Source of the DNA: an uncultured euryarchaeote
GTDB taxonomy: Archaea > Thermoplasmatota > Poseidoniia > Poseidoniales > Poseidoniaceae
Length of the DNA stretch: 49,491 nt
Assembly (NCBI GenBank): GCA_937894115.1
Contig: CALBFP010000010.1
Location: 1 to 49,491, forward strand
Reading direction: 5' to 3'
Shown: in pieces, positions 35,895 through 44,623 of the stretch
How the letters are laid out: each line of letters begins with the position of its first letter
How positions within the stretch are numbered: the stretch's first letter is position 1
Program-made: the position numbers and the translations under genes
The notes under the pieces: model-generated
Seen by the model: only the letters and a program-made list of their open reading frames with translations
Databases searched by the model: none
What the model was told of the DNA's origin: nothing

Positions 35895-36361
35895 AAGGCA
35901 ACGCTTTGCAGAACAATCGGGAAGCTGCCGCAACCGAACTTGGCTACGTCTTTACCTTCCTGCTCGGTGTTCTGTTACTGACCATGTTCAGTATATGGAT
36001 ATACGACATCGAATCTGCAACACGTGAACGCTGGAATGAAGAGGCAATTGATGCAAACATGAACGATTTATCGGCTGCAATCGAACGCACCGACATCGCT
36101 AGCAGGATTGCGAATTCGTCCTATGCGGAACAGGTTTATTGGAGATCCACGGAGGCAGATGAGTCTCAATTTACGCTTGAATTAACGGATACTCGTCTCA
36201 TCCTGTACGACGCAGGAGGCGACTTGGATACAGAGAGAGCACTTTCTGGAACTGGTTCCGCACCTCATACAGGTGTTATCGAACTTGCAGGTGTTGAATC
36301 CATATGGGTTGTCTACAACAACGGTGTTGTTTCAATCGAACTCGACCGACCGATGTTCTAA
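35891..36361 (+). CDS. Archaeal type IV pilin-like protein 3
   Basis: A 156-aa GTG-initiated protein. The N-terminus (about 11 residues, ending NRE) precedes AAATELGYVFTFLLGVLLLTMFSIW, a prepilin-like helix. A compact extracellular domain of about 115 residues follows, ending in strands (VESIWVVYNNGVVSIEL). It overlaps the preceding gene by four bases. Its stop overlaps the stop of the convergent STAND gene by four bases. It is the right size for a minor pilin. The family is assigned from the N-terminal pattern and operon context. Confidence 0.7.
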   Translation: MKGNALQNNREAAATELGYVFTFLLGVLLLTMFSIWIYDIESATRERWNEEAIDANMNDLSAAIERTDIASRIANSSYAEQVYWRSTEADESQFTLELTDTRLILYDAGGDLDTERALSGTGSAPHTGVIELAGVESIWVVYNNGVVSIELDRPMF

Positions 36362-38871
36362 CGACCCATAATGGCCGAATGCACTTGCGATTGGACTTCA
36401 CGCATTCGGGTGCGGGCGCCCAATTCACGGAATACTGCCAAGGCCCGTTGGAGATACTCCATGCGACGTTGCCTGTCGGGTGCAACGCCACCGAGTTTAG
36501 ATAGCAACTCACCGATTTGCATTCGCAAATCGTTGGCCTCTGCGATAATCAACGCTTCACGATAGCGCTCTAAGGCCTCCTCACTGCGTCCACTGTCTTC
36601 AAGGACTTCGCCCAACAAAATCATCAATTCCACCATCGAAACGGGATCGCCAACATCCGACATAATGTTCAACGATTCTGTGTAGTGATGCATGGAAGTC
36701 TCCGCATCGTTCATTTTTGCATGATAGCGCCCCAGCAAGGCTTGGGCTCGAGCATGGGCAAGCAAATCCTCGGCTTTGTCTGCTCGCTCAAACGCTTCAA
36801 AGGCATGCTTTCGCGCCCGCTCAACTTCACCCAAATCCAGAAGAGCACGTCCCAGAATAATTTGTGCGCCTAAGAGCGATTCATCACCACTGATGATTGC
36901 CTCAACTTCCGAGTATGCTTCAAGTGCCTTAGCTCGATCGTTTTTCCTTCGGTACAAGTACCCCATGTTGTTGTAGGAGCGGGCTGCTCCCTTTGCATCG
37001 CCGAGTTCAACTTGAACCTCCAATGCTTCTTTGTGCGCTGCGAGCGCTTTATCGGTCTGTCCTTGCTTCATGGCGATGTCTGCTTGTGAACCGAGAATCT
37101 CGGAATAAACAACTGGAAGTTTTGCTTCTTTTGCAGCTGCTGTTGCCGTTTCAAAAATTGAAGAAGCTTGTTCGAATCGTCCGAGCATGAGCAGAATATC
37201 ACCTTGCAATTGCATCATTGGTGCCATCAAGGAGGGTTTTAGTCGTTCAACATTGACACTTTCGATCAAACTGAGCAATTCCAAGTGGCCTTGAGAAACG
37301 AGTTGTCGACCAAATTCAACAATTTTTTCGATGGCTTCTTGTTCGTGTTCGGAAGCAAGTTCATGGTAAATCTGTTCAAGTGTTGTCTCCGATGACTTGC
37401 TAAGTTTGCTGTAGTATTGTGCACAATTGTTGTGCACGGTTTGTTTGGTTTGCTCATCAATGCTACGGACCAAGAATTCGCGTATCAAATCGTGCACGTC
37501 GTAAACATCCGCATCGACCTGTCGTGCAAGGCCCTGTTCAACCAAGCTGTCCAAAACATCAATGTCAAGTTCGTGAGCCAAAAGCGCATCAAGATTGACC
37601 GACTCTCGGAATATCGAAAGAACGGTCAACACACGTTTTTGCTCAGCGGACAATTTCGAAAAGATTTCTTTCGTGACATAATGCTCGAGCGTGTCGTGGA
37701 AGGCACCAGCAGATGCACCACGATTGATGAGTTCCAAAACCAAAGGATGGCCTCTTGACAATCCGTGGATGTGGAGCCATTGTTCTGTGGAAAGATCTTT
37801 GAAACCTGTAAGGATGTTTCGAGCTGCATCGGAATCAAGGCCGTCCAGAGGGAGCACAAGACTCGTAATGCGTCCTTCCGCATCTTTGGTCGGAACAACC
37901 GGTTTGAACGAACGAGAGAAGATGACCAAACCGATCGATTCTTCCGAACCAAGCAGGCCGAGGGTCATGGATTGAATGGTTTGGAAAAGAATGGCATCCG
38001 ATACTTTGTGAAAGTCATCAATGACGATAAGCGTTGGAGTATTTTCCAGCGAATCGATGAGAATTCTAGCCGCATCGTCCGGTTTCGGCACCGGGGTTGC
38101 AGCGAGATAGTCTGCAAATGAGGAATCACCGATGTTGAGCAACCATTCTGCAAGCGATTCAAACAACGCTCGCGAACCTTCCCAATCTTGACAACGGTGA
38201 TAGAGAAGGTTCCTACGGTGCATGAAGCGTTCAATCAGTTTTGCAGCGATGGTGGTTTTACCAATCCCAGCAATACCCGGTATCATAAGCGTCGTCGCTC
38301 GAGCATCGAGGAGATTGACCATATTGTCCAGTTCTTTTTCTCGACCAAAGAAATGGCGTAGCCTTGGTAAATCTCCAAGCGATGTGACGAGTTGCTTCTC
38401 AACTTGTTTCGACAGGTCGCGCTCGATAAGATCTTCTGAAAGTGAGCGTGCATCCAGAATAAGATTGTCATCCAAATATCGAATGATGTCGACCGGCCTC
38501 ATTGTAAATGGAAGGACTTCATGAGCACCTCCGAGGGAGGTTGAGAGTGTTTCACCCTCAGTATTGATGCATCGGAATTGGAACTCGCGTAATCTGCCCC
38601 AGGTTTCTTCTGCAGCGAGAATACCAGCATCCGTCAGAAAGTATGCCTTTCTTTTCCGACTTACACCCTGAACATGGGCTTGACGTTCAACGAGTAGACC
38701 CTGATCTCGTAGACCGGATATTGCCCTCGGAACGTTTGATCGAGCAATCGCCACTGCATTTGCAATTCCCATCTGAGAAAGCGCAAAGGGTACCTCTACT
38801 TTTTCTTTGAAATCAGCATAATCCAGAAGGTGCAGAAGCACCTTCTCCTGTACACCAGGTTTTGCCATCAT
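36358..38871 (-). CDS. wHTH-STAND NTPase-TPR regulator
   Basis: An 837-aa cytosolic protein. Residues 1-95 are a MarR/PaaX-like winged helix for DNA binding, with basic wing residues (SRKRKAYFLTDAG). A linker leads to an NB-ARC/STAND ATPase with FFGREKEL (174-181), Walker A GIAGIGKTT (199-207), Walker B LIVIDDF (281-287) and an IFSRS sensor. Residues from about 540 to 830 form TPR-like helical repeats (paired AxxxGRYHxKxxD and ALExYxEA units). This resembles MalT/AfsR-type signal-dependent regulators; antiviral STAND proteins share the ATPase but usually lack an N-terminal wHTH. It starts 13 bp after the beta-helix surface gene, behind an AGGTGTGA site, so both are probably one operon. Confidence 0.85.
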   Translation of the reverse strand: MMAKPGVQEKVLLHLLDYADFKEKVEVPFALSQMGIANAVAIARSNVPRAISGLRDQGLLVERQAHVQGVSRKRKAYFLTDAGILAAEETWGRLREFQFRCINTEGETLSTSLGGAHEVLPFTMRPVDIIRYLDDNLILDARSLSEDLIERDLSKQVEKQLVTSLGDLPRLRHFFGREKELDNMVNLLDARATTLMIPGIAGIGKTTIAAKLIERFMHRRNLLYHRCQDWEGSRALFESLAEWLLNIGDSSFADYLAATPVPKPDDAARILIDSLENTPTLIVIDDFHKVSDAILFQTIQSMTLGLLGSEESIGLVIFSRSFKPVVPTKDAEGRITSLVLPLDGLDSDAARNILTGFKDLSTEQWLHIHGLSRGHPLVLELINRGASAGAFHDTLEHYVTKEIFSKLSAEQKRVLTVLSIFRESVNLDALLAHELDIDVLDSLVEQGLARQVDADVYDVHDLIREFLVRSIDEQTKQTVHNNCAQYYSKLSKSSETTLEQIYHELASEHEQEAIEKIVEFGRQLVSQGHLELLSLIESVNVERLKPSLMAPMMQLQGDILLMLGRFEQASSIFETATAAAKEAKLPVVYSEILGSQADIAMKQGQTDKALAAHKEALEVQVELGDAKGAARSYNNMGYLYRRKNDRAKALEAYSEVEAIISGDESLLGAQIILGRALLDLGEVERARKHAFEAFERADKAEDLLAHARAQALLGRYHAKMNDAETSMHHYTESLNIMSDVGDPVSMVELMILLGEVLEDSGRSEEALERYREALIIAEANDLRMQIGELLSKLGGVAPDRQRRMEYLQRALAVFRELGARTRMREVQSQVHSAIMGR

Positions 38872-38884
38872 TCAATCACACCTG

Positions 38885-41800
38885 TTACTGTGCAGGTGGT
38901 TGGTAATTTGGATCGGGCACCCATTGGTTGTTCTCTTGATCCCACAACCACCCAGGATGCTGGGCCGATTGTTGTGGAGTGGAAGTTTGTTCTGCAACCG
39001 ATTCTGCTTGCGTTTGTTGAGGTTGAGAAACGACTTCCTTCTTACCCCAAGCATACGGGTCGACCTTCTCTTCGTATTCCTGTGTTGAGTCGAAATCTTC
39101 GTCATCAAGCTCTTCAAACTCGATAAAGAAGTATCCAACAGCACCAAGAAGCAGGATGCCAACAACTATGATGGCAATGATGAGGAACAGGTTTGAGCCC
39201 TCATCGCCCGAGTCAACCGATACACTGAATGACGTGGGTTCATTACCTCCAAGGGTTTGACCGTCCATTTCAAACGTTATGTCTCGAGACTTTTGACCAA
39301 GATTTTGAAGATTAATCTCCATGGACCAAGTTCCCGTTGCATCAACAATGGCGGTTTTTATTGGGATTCCTGAAAGGGAAGAAGCAACGACTCTTGCTCC
39401 AGGAAGGCCTGTTCCGTTGAACGTAGCAGGTGTCGAGGCCGATACTGATGTGGTGTATTCACTGACATCAAACTCGATCGGTGTCACGAAGAAGGTCACA
39501 TCTCGCGATATTGCCGATTCATCAAATTTATCCCGAACGATGAAGCGTACGTTTTCGATGGTCCACGTCGTAATGTCTTCATTGCTTTGTTTAATCGATG
39601 GGTCGTAAGTTGCAACACCGTCTTTGTCAATGTCGATGAAGTATTGATGCGTGTCGTCCGTAGGGTCTGTTAAATCGTCATAGAAGTCGATACTAAGCTC
39701 ATCAAAGGAAGAATCTGGATCGACGAAATATTCTTTCAAGTCGATGGATCCTCCGTTTCCACATTGATTTTCTGAGTTTGAATCGACGACACAGAATATG
39801 ACGATTTGGTTTGGCCAATTGGTGGCATTGAATTGTGGAGGAATATTGTTGGCATCACTTGGTTTCGAAATCGTGATTCGAACGACATCCTCAACCGAAT
39901 AATCCTCTCCATCATAGGCTTTAACGCGAATTTCGTATTGTCGCTCGTGAGTGAGTTTGCTCGTATCCCACACAGCCGACCATGAATAACCGGGTCCGGA
40001 TTGAACAAAATTCGTAACCGGCCCGGGTCCGTCGTTGAGAATAAGGCCACTTGCCAAATCGAGAATTTCGATTTCAACCCGTGTAATGGTGCCATCCGCT
40101 CCGTCACTTGCAAATCCAATCAACTGTGTATTGGATTCTGCTCGTACTGCCTCTGTACCGTCTGGTTCGAGTAGGTCAACGATGGGTATGATGTTGTCAT
40201 TCAACACGTTGACTGTTCGAGTTGAAACGACACAGGGTCCTTGTTCATCATCGCAGAAATCACTATCACTGGCCCATACCTCAAAGGTGTACTGGCCCGT
40301 TTCAAGCTCCTCAAAATTCCACTCGTAAGCCCAAGCGACCGAAGCATCGACAGCAAAGTGCGATGAATAGCCGTTTGGTCCACTTACGTCAAACCAGATG
40401 TCTTGGAGGTCTGAACCCCACGTTCCTGAATACGGATCTGATGCAGTACCTGTGAACAATATCTTTCCATTCGAATGCGTTGATCCGTCCAACGGTTCGT
40501 TGAGATAGAGCGTTGGTGGAACGAGATTCAATTTGAATTTACGAACCTCGATTGGGGAGTAATCCAATCCATCGTATGAGCGAATTCTGAACGTAACATC
40601 GCTCTCACCGTCAGGGTGTGCGGAAAGGTCCCATGTAAACGACCATGTCTTGAACGGATGATTCTCTTTTGTCAACTCTCCGTTGGCACCAGAGGTGTCA
40701 ACAGCGTAATACCAATCCGTGCTTCCTGGAGGCTGGATTTCGACACGCTCCACAAATCCGAATTGTCGGTCATAAGCGATGATGTCAAGCGGATACGGAC
40801 CCGATTGACCATCCCATGCCGTTCCGGTGATAACCGCATTGATGGCAAAGGAATCCCCATCGTATTGCTCAACGGTTACACTTGGCCGTTGGTTGTCCAA
40901 GCTTATGACGTCATCAATCGGACCACTAAGAACAAAGTCGAAGTCTTTCTTACCCTTTCCGAATTTGTAAGCCTCAACGATGTAAAACGGCAATTCTCGA
41001 CCGTTTGCACAGTCTGGATCTGCTTCGTCGACGAAGGTATCACCATCGTTGTCGTATCCATCAGAGCACGTGTCCTCGTCAAGCACCTCTGGGTTCGAAG
41101 GGTCCGAACCTGGTACGGTTACACCCGTTTCTCCAACAACGTGATTCCAATTTCGGTCAAGCAGGAAATCGGATGGAAGCGAAACTTGTTGGGTGAAACC
41201 AAAGCTGTCCGTCGTTAGTTCGTAAAGCGGCAATCCTGTCGCATCTTTGATAATCACCGTTGCACCAGCAACGTTGCTGTTTTGTGCTTTCACTTGATAC
41301 CGTACCAATTCTCCTTGTCGAACCTGTGAGCCCCAAGCGGAGTTTTGGTTTTGAACGTGAATCTTGGATGCATCGAAATTTTGCAAATCAGCGAACGAAA
41401 ACACGGTCGAATTGTTCACCAACTCAATCGATAGCGGCATCTCTCTGGGAGGAACGATGGCTGTATCGGGTAGGAGAAGACATTCGGATTGAACAAACGG
41501 ACACTCAGCACCGAGCCACTGGAGCATAACAGGGTGGGTGTATTCGCCGAGAACATCTGGAATGTATTCCGATTGGACCGTTACGCGTGATTCGGAAATG
41601 TTGTAGACCTGCGTTGCGTTTGACCAAGTGTTTCCTGAGAAGTATCCGATTGAACCGTACTTCTGTCCGTACTGATTGTCGAAGTGGGATATGTTTGCTG
41701 CAAATTGACCTGCCTCAACCGTATTGTCTTGTACGTTCACGATCGACCCCTTGATTCGAAGACCGTCACCTGCATTGTTTGAAACCGTGTTGCGAAGAAT

Positions 41801-43207
41801 CGTCGCAGAGGACATGAACAAATGGATTGCAGGGCATTGGAAATCGCCACCGTACATGAACGCTGAATTGCAAGTACCGGAATTGTTTGAGATGATGTTG
41901 TCGGCAATGTAGGCTCGATTTGGCGAAGGAGCTGGGTAGTTGCTGCCCTGATCTCGATAGTGGTATTCACCTATCTGAATCGGTTCTTTAGCAGTGTCTT
42001 GAATCGTGTTGTTTTGAATTTCAACCTCGGACTGACCAAAGACCCAGAACCCGTTGTATCCGCCAATGGGTCCAACTGTGTTTTGATGTGCCATAACAGT
42101 TGAATCACGAATCCCGAATCCGGAGCCATCCGAAGCACCTGATATTGTGTTGCCTGTTGCGGAAACAATCGCCCCGTCGTACGCTGTGATTCCAGCGCCT
42201 TCACCGGTGGTGATGACGTTGTTGTCGAGATAGAGAGTGTGAGCAAAGTCTCCTGTTGACTTGTAAGCGTTCGTGTCAATAGCGTTGCACAGGACATCGA
42301 ATGTACTGTTACCAAGCGATCCTGATGAGCCTTTGAAGAACACACCGAATGCATTGTCCTTGATGTCGAGATTGTCCATCGATATGTAGGAGTTTTCAGC
42401 ATAGATCAAAACACGCCCGCCACCTTGGTTTCCGCACTGAGCTTGGGTATTACCGGTAAGTGTGGAACCCGTGATGGTCAAAGCCGATAGGATACCTGCT
42501 CCGGCGTCGTACACACGCACTGCAGCTGCGTCATAACCCCGTCCATCATCTCCCAAAACGAACGTAGAGTCTCGAATTGTCGGTGCTGCGAAATCGAGAG
42601 CAACGACGTTTGATGTGTTGATGTTTGAGAAAGCAAGGTTGTCCACTGTTGTTGACGAGCCGTCGAAAATCAGCGTACCGTACTGGACCGCTTGTTGCGA
42701 TTGAACGTAAATTGGGAATCCGTAGGCGTTGTTGAACGAAACGTACGACATTCCAGTTGATGCTTGGTTGATGGTACTTCGAATGATTAGACCTGAACCA
42801 CATGCAGCATCGACGTTGTTGAGAAGTTGACTTCCTTGTTGGTAGCATCTTCCCGTAACCGAATAGTCCGAAGGAGTGGCCCATTCAAATTGTACTTGTG
42901 AAGATGCACTTCCTTGAGATGCACCGCATGCCGCTGAACCAGCACATATTGCACCCTCAACGTCTATGAACACACCCGCAGGTATGTTGATTGTTGTACC
43001 CGCATTAATGACAAGTTTAGCACCTTCAGCAACAGTGACATCTCCGGTAAGCGTGTGTGTACCACTCCAGGTTTCCGTCGTGACGATTGTACCGTTTGCA
43101 GTCTCATTGACCGCGCTTACAGATGGTACACTGACCAATCCGATCATCAGGGACACCAAGAGCAGCCCGACCAATCCTACACTTTTTCCAACATTTGTAA
43201 AATGCAT
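38885..43207 (-). CDS. Giant beta-helix surface protein with TM and aromatic tail
   Basis: A 1440-aa protein from the ATG at 43207, chosen because GAGG lies seven bases upstream (43215-43218). An ATG at 43213 and a TTG at 43231 are also in frame. The signal peptide ends near VSAVN. Residues about 40-560 read as a right-handed parallel beta-helix (NosD/pectate-lyase type; repeated DNNVIT, NTISGASDGSG, NNTIQD turns). Ig-like and acidic Ca-binding domains follow to about 1340, including an EDTCSDGYDNDGDTFVDEAD motif. One membrane helix (about 1350-1375) leads to a Gln/Pro-rich cytosolic tail ending in HPGWLWDQENNQWVPDPNY. Beta-helix domains bind or cleave polysaccharides; catalytic residues are not evident. 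Confidence 0.75.
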   Translation of the reverse strand: MHFTNVGKSVGLVGLLLVSLMIGLVSVPSVSAVNETANGTIVTTETWSGTHTLTGDVTVAEGAKLVINAGTTINIPAGVFIDVEGAICAGSAACGASQGSASSQVQFEWATPSDYSVTGRCYQQGSQLLNNVDAACGSGLIIRSTINQASTGMSYVSFNNAYGFPIYVQSQQAVQYGTLIFDGSSTTVDNLAFSNINTSNVVALDFAAPTIRDSTFVLGDDGRGYDAAAVRVYDAGAGILSALTITGSTLTGNTQAQCGNQGGGRVLIYAENSYISMDNLDIKDNAFGVFFKGSSGSLGNSTFDVLCNAIDTNAYKSTGDFAHTLYLDNNVITTGEGAGITAYDGAIVSATGNTISGASDGSGFGIRDSTVMAHQNTVGPIGGYNGFWVFGQSEVEIQNNTIQDTAKEPIQIGEYHYRDQGSNYPAPSPNRAYIADNIISNNSGTCNSAFMYGGDFQCPAIHLFMSSATILRNTVSNNAGDGLRIKGSIVNVQDNTVEAGQFAANISHFDNQYGQKYGSIGYFSGNTWSNATQVYNISESRVTVQSEYIPDVLGEYTHPVMLQWLGAECPFVQSECLLLPDTAIVPPREMPLSIELVNNSTVFSFADLQNFDASKIHVQNQNSAWGSQVRQGELVRYQVKAQNSNVAGATVIIKDATGLPLYELTTDSFGFTQQVSLPSDFLLDRNWNHVVGETGVTVPGSDPSNPEVLDEDTCSDGYDNDGDTFVDEADPDCANGRELPFYIVEAYKFGKGKKDFDFVLSGPIDDVISLDNQRPSVTVEQYDGDSFAINAVITGTAWDGQSGPYPLDIIAYDRQFGFVERVEIQPPGSTDWYYAVDTSGANGELTKENHPFKTWSFTWDLSAHPDGESDVTFRIRSYDGLDYSPIEVRKFKLNLVPPTLYLNEPLDGSTHSNGKILFTGTASDPYSGTWGSDLQDIWFDVSGPNGYSSHFAVDASVAWAYEWNFEELETGQYTFEVWASDSDFCDDEQGPCVVSTRTVNVLNDNIIPIVDLLEPDGTEAVRAESNTQLIGFASDGADGTITRVEIEILDLASGLILNDGPGPVTNFVQSGPGYSWSAVWDTSKLTHERQYEIRVKAYDGEDYSVEDVVRITISKPSDANNIPPQFNATNWPNQIVIFCVVDSNSENQCGNGGSIDLKEYFVDPDSSFDELSIDFYDDLTDPTDDTHQYFIDIDKDGVATYDPSIKQSNEDITTWTIENVRFIVRDKFDESAISRDVTFFVTPIEFDVSEYTTSVSASTPATFNGTGLPGARVVASSLSGIPIKTAIVDATGTWSMEINLQNLGQKSRDITFEMDGQTLGGNEPTSFSVSVDSGDEGSNLFLIIAIIVVGILLLGAVGYFFIEFEELDDEDFDSTQEYEEKVDPYAWGKKEVVSQPQQTQAESVAEQTSTPQQSAQHPGWLWDQENNQWVPDPNYQPPAQ

Positions 43208-43240
43208 GTTCATTCCTCTTATTTGCTGCAATGACCGAAC

Positions 43241-43251
43241 AAATATAATAC
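43241..43251 (-). promoter_or_regulatory. TATA-like promoter of beta-helix/STAND operon
   Basis: On the minus strand TATTATATTTG lies 34-44 nt before the ATG at 43207. This places transcription start about 10-20 nt before the ATG and leaves room for the GAGG site. Confidence 0.5.
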
Positions 43252-43277
43252 TGCGCCCCAGATGACATCAATAAAAA

Positions 43278-43348
43278 TATCAAATTTTTATTAAAATATC
43301 ATATTTTTGGCATTAATAGTATCAAATTTATAAATAAATATCAAATTA
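43278..43348. repeat. Four spaced direct repeats, TATCAAATTT
   Basis: Three copies of TATCAAATTT/A (43278, 43320, 43339) and one TATCATATTT (43297) start 19, 23 and 19 bp apart, about two helical turns. They lie just upstream of the TATA box of the beta-helix gene and after the end of the subtilase gene. The array looks like a multi-site operator. The co-transcribed wHTH-STAND protein is an attractive but unproven binder. Confidence 0.6.
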
Positions 43349-43362
43349 TTCTGATGTGAAAT

Positions 43363-44568
43363 TCAACAAGTTGTATCTACAGAGACCTGACTGAGCCACG
43401 ATTTGGCTCGTAATTCACCATAGCCTTTGGTTGAGTCATGATCCGGATTGGGTCCCATCGAATCCACCAGTGCCTGCTTCACCAATTCGATGCAGGCTGT
43501 AGTCGAGGTTGCCATAGGTTTCAGTTCAGGGTGTGCCTCAAGAATGAGCGCTAGTGCACCTGCAACAAACACTGTGGCATCCGAAGTACCACTGGAAGTG
43601 TACCACAGATTATCCGTTCCTGTTGATACAATCTCAACCCCAGGCGCCGTGAGCTCTGGTTTTTGGTGAGGAACGACTCTCGCATTTCCTTCAGAATCGG
43701 TGGGCTCTCCCATCGAAGATTGCTCCCAAACAGAACCGTCTCGGCTCGAAGCTCCAACCGTTATTGCCAGATTGACGTTTCCTGGAGCACTAACGTAGCC
43801 GTCATCGGACGACCCCCCGTCGTTTCCAGCTGCAGCAACCACAAAAATTCCGAGATCAATGGCTTGTCGGGTTGCTGCAACTGCGGGACCCTCTCTTGAT
43901 GTTGATTGATCTTGATCCCCACCCAATGACAGCGATATAATGTCTGCTTCAAAGTCAAAAATGCACCACCGAATCGCCTTAGCGACTCTGGTTTCAGAGC
44001 CCGTATTGTCCTCACCGTCTGCGCTCAAAGCGGCAGCCATACCCAGTGTTACGTTGGGAGCGATCCCCAATTGAAAATCGTTGGACAACAGAATTCCTGC
44101 CATCAATGTACCGTGAGCAATCGAACCGTAGTCCTTTGGTTCTACAGAATTCCCAACAAAATCCTTGAACACGACATCCGCTTCGTTGAAGGAGGTATGC
44201 GATAGTGAAAGCCCTGTATCAACCATACAGACACGGACCCCTTCTCCCGATAGGCCATCGTCCTGTAACTCCCTAATTTCAGACTCTTCAAATGCCCACT
44301 CTGAACTTGCGGGAGGGAGTTCCAACAACAACAGGTCCGACTGCCACAACACCACAAGAATCGCGAGAAACAGAGCACCAAAAATGCCCGTGGCAAGCGA
44401 AAAGACCCGTCTCGGTCTGAACGGTACGGTCTCAGGAACGAGAGGTGCCCACCCGGTTACCTCAGCCCTCCATTGGGCTTCGTGTCCTTTGGTGGAGGAA
44501 TCCACAGCTGAGAGAATCTTCGGCTCTCCCGGCTCTGGGAGCAATTCAACTCCACGCAACTCGTCCAT
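43363..44568 (-). CDS. Membrane-anchored subtilisin-like protease (S8)
   Basis: A 401-aa serine protease. Residues 1-53 are cytosolic, a signal-anchor helix spans about 55-78, and the subtilase domain lies outside. The triad is clear: Asp117 in VCMVDTGL, His152 in AHGTLMAG, and Ser329 in SGTSDATVFVAG, with oxyanion Asn249 in AAAGND. There is little room for a propeptide (about 30 residues between helix and domain). It lies 55 bp after the giant adhesin-like gene and upstream of the beta-helix gene, so processing of these surface proteins is a plausible role (inferred). Confidence 0.9.
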   Translation of the reverse strand: MDELRGVELLPEPGEPKILSAVDSSTKGHEAQWRAEVTGWAPLVPETVPFRPRRVFSLATGIFGALFLAILVVLWQSDLLLLELPPASSEWAFEESEIRELQDDGLSGEGVRVCMVDTGLSLSHTSFNEADVVFKDFVGNSVEPKDYGSIAHGTLMAGILLSNDFQLGIAPNVTLGMAAALSADGEDNTGSETRVAKAIRWCIFDFEADIISLSLGGDQDQSTSREGPAVAATRQAIDLGIFVVAAAGNDGGSSDDGYVSAPGNVNLAITVGASSRDGSVWEQSSMGEPTDSEGNARVVPHQKPELTAPGVEIVSTGTDNLWYTSSGTSDATVFVAGALALILEAHPELKPMATSTTACIELVKQALVDSMGPNPDHDSTKGYGELRAKSWLSQVSVDTTC

Positions 44569-44575
44569 GCCCTTC

Positions 44576-44591
44576 CCACCGCAATCGGTGG
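44576..44591. promoter_or_regulatory. Hairpin before the subtilase start
   Basis: CCACCG-CAAT-CGGTGG is a perfect 6-bp stem with a 4-nt loop. On the minus strand its 3' arm ends seven bases before the subtilase ATG and contains the only GG-rich ribosome-binding candidate. The site could be masked when folded, or it could be a weak terminator for the upstream gene. Confidence 0.35.
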
Positions 44592-44623
44592 TTCTGGTGT
44601 ATCAACTCTTGTCTGAATACGAA

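Noticed and set aside
36358-38871. Antiviral STAND (Avs-like) defence gene
   Set aside because: The N-terminal domain is a winged helix rather than an effector nuclease or TIR, and the gene is coupled to a surface-protein gene, not to defence genes. Regulation is the simpler reading.
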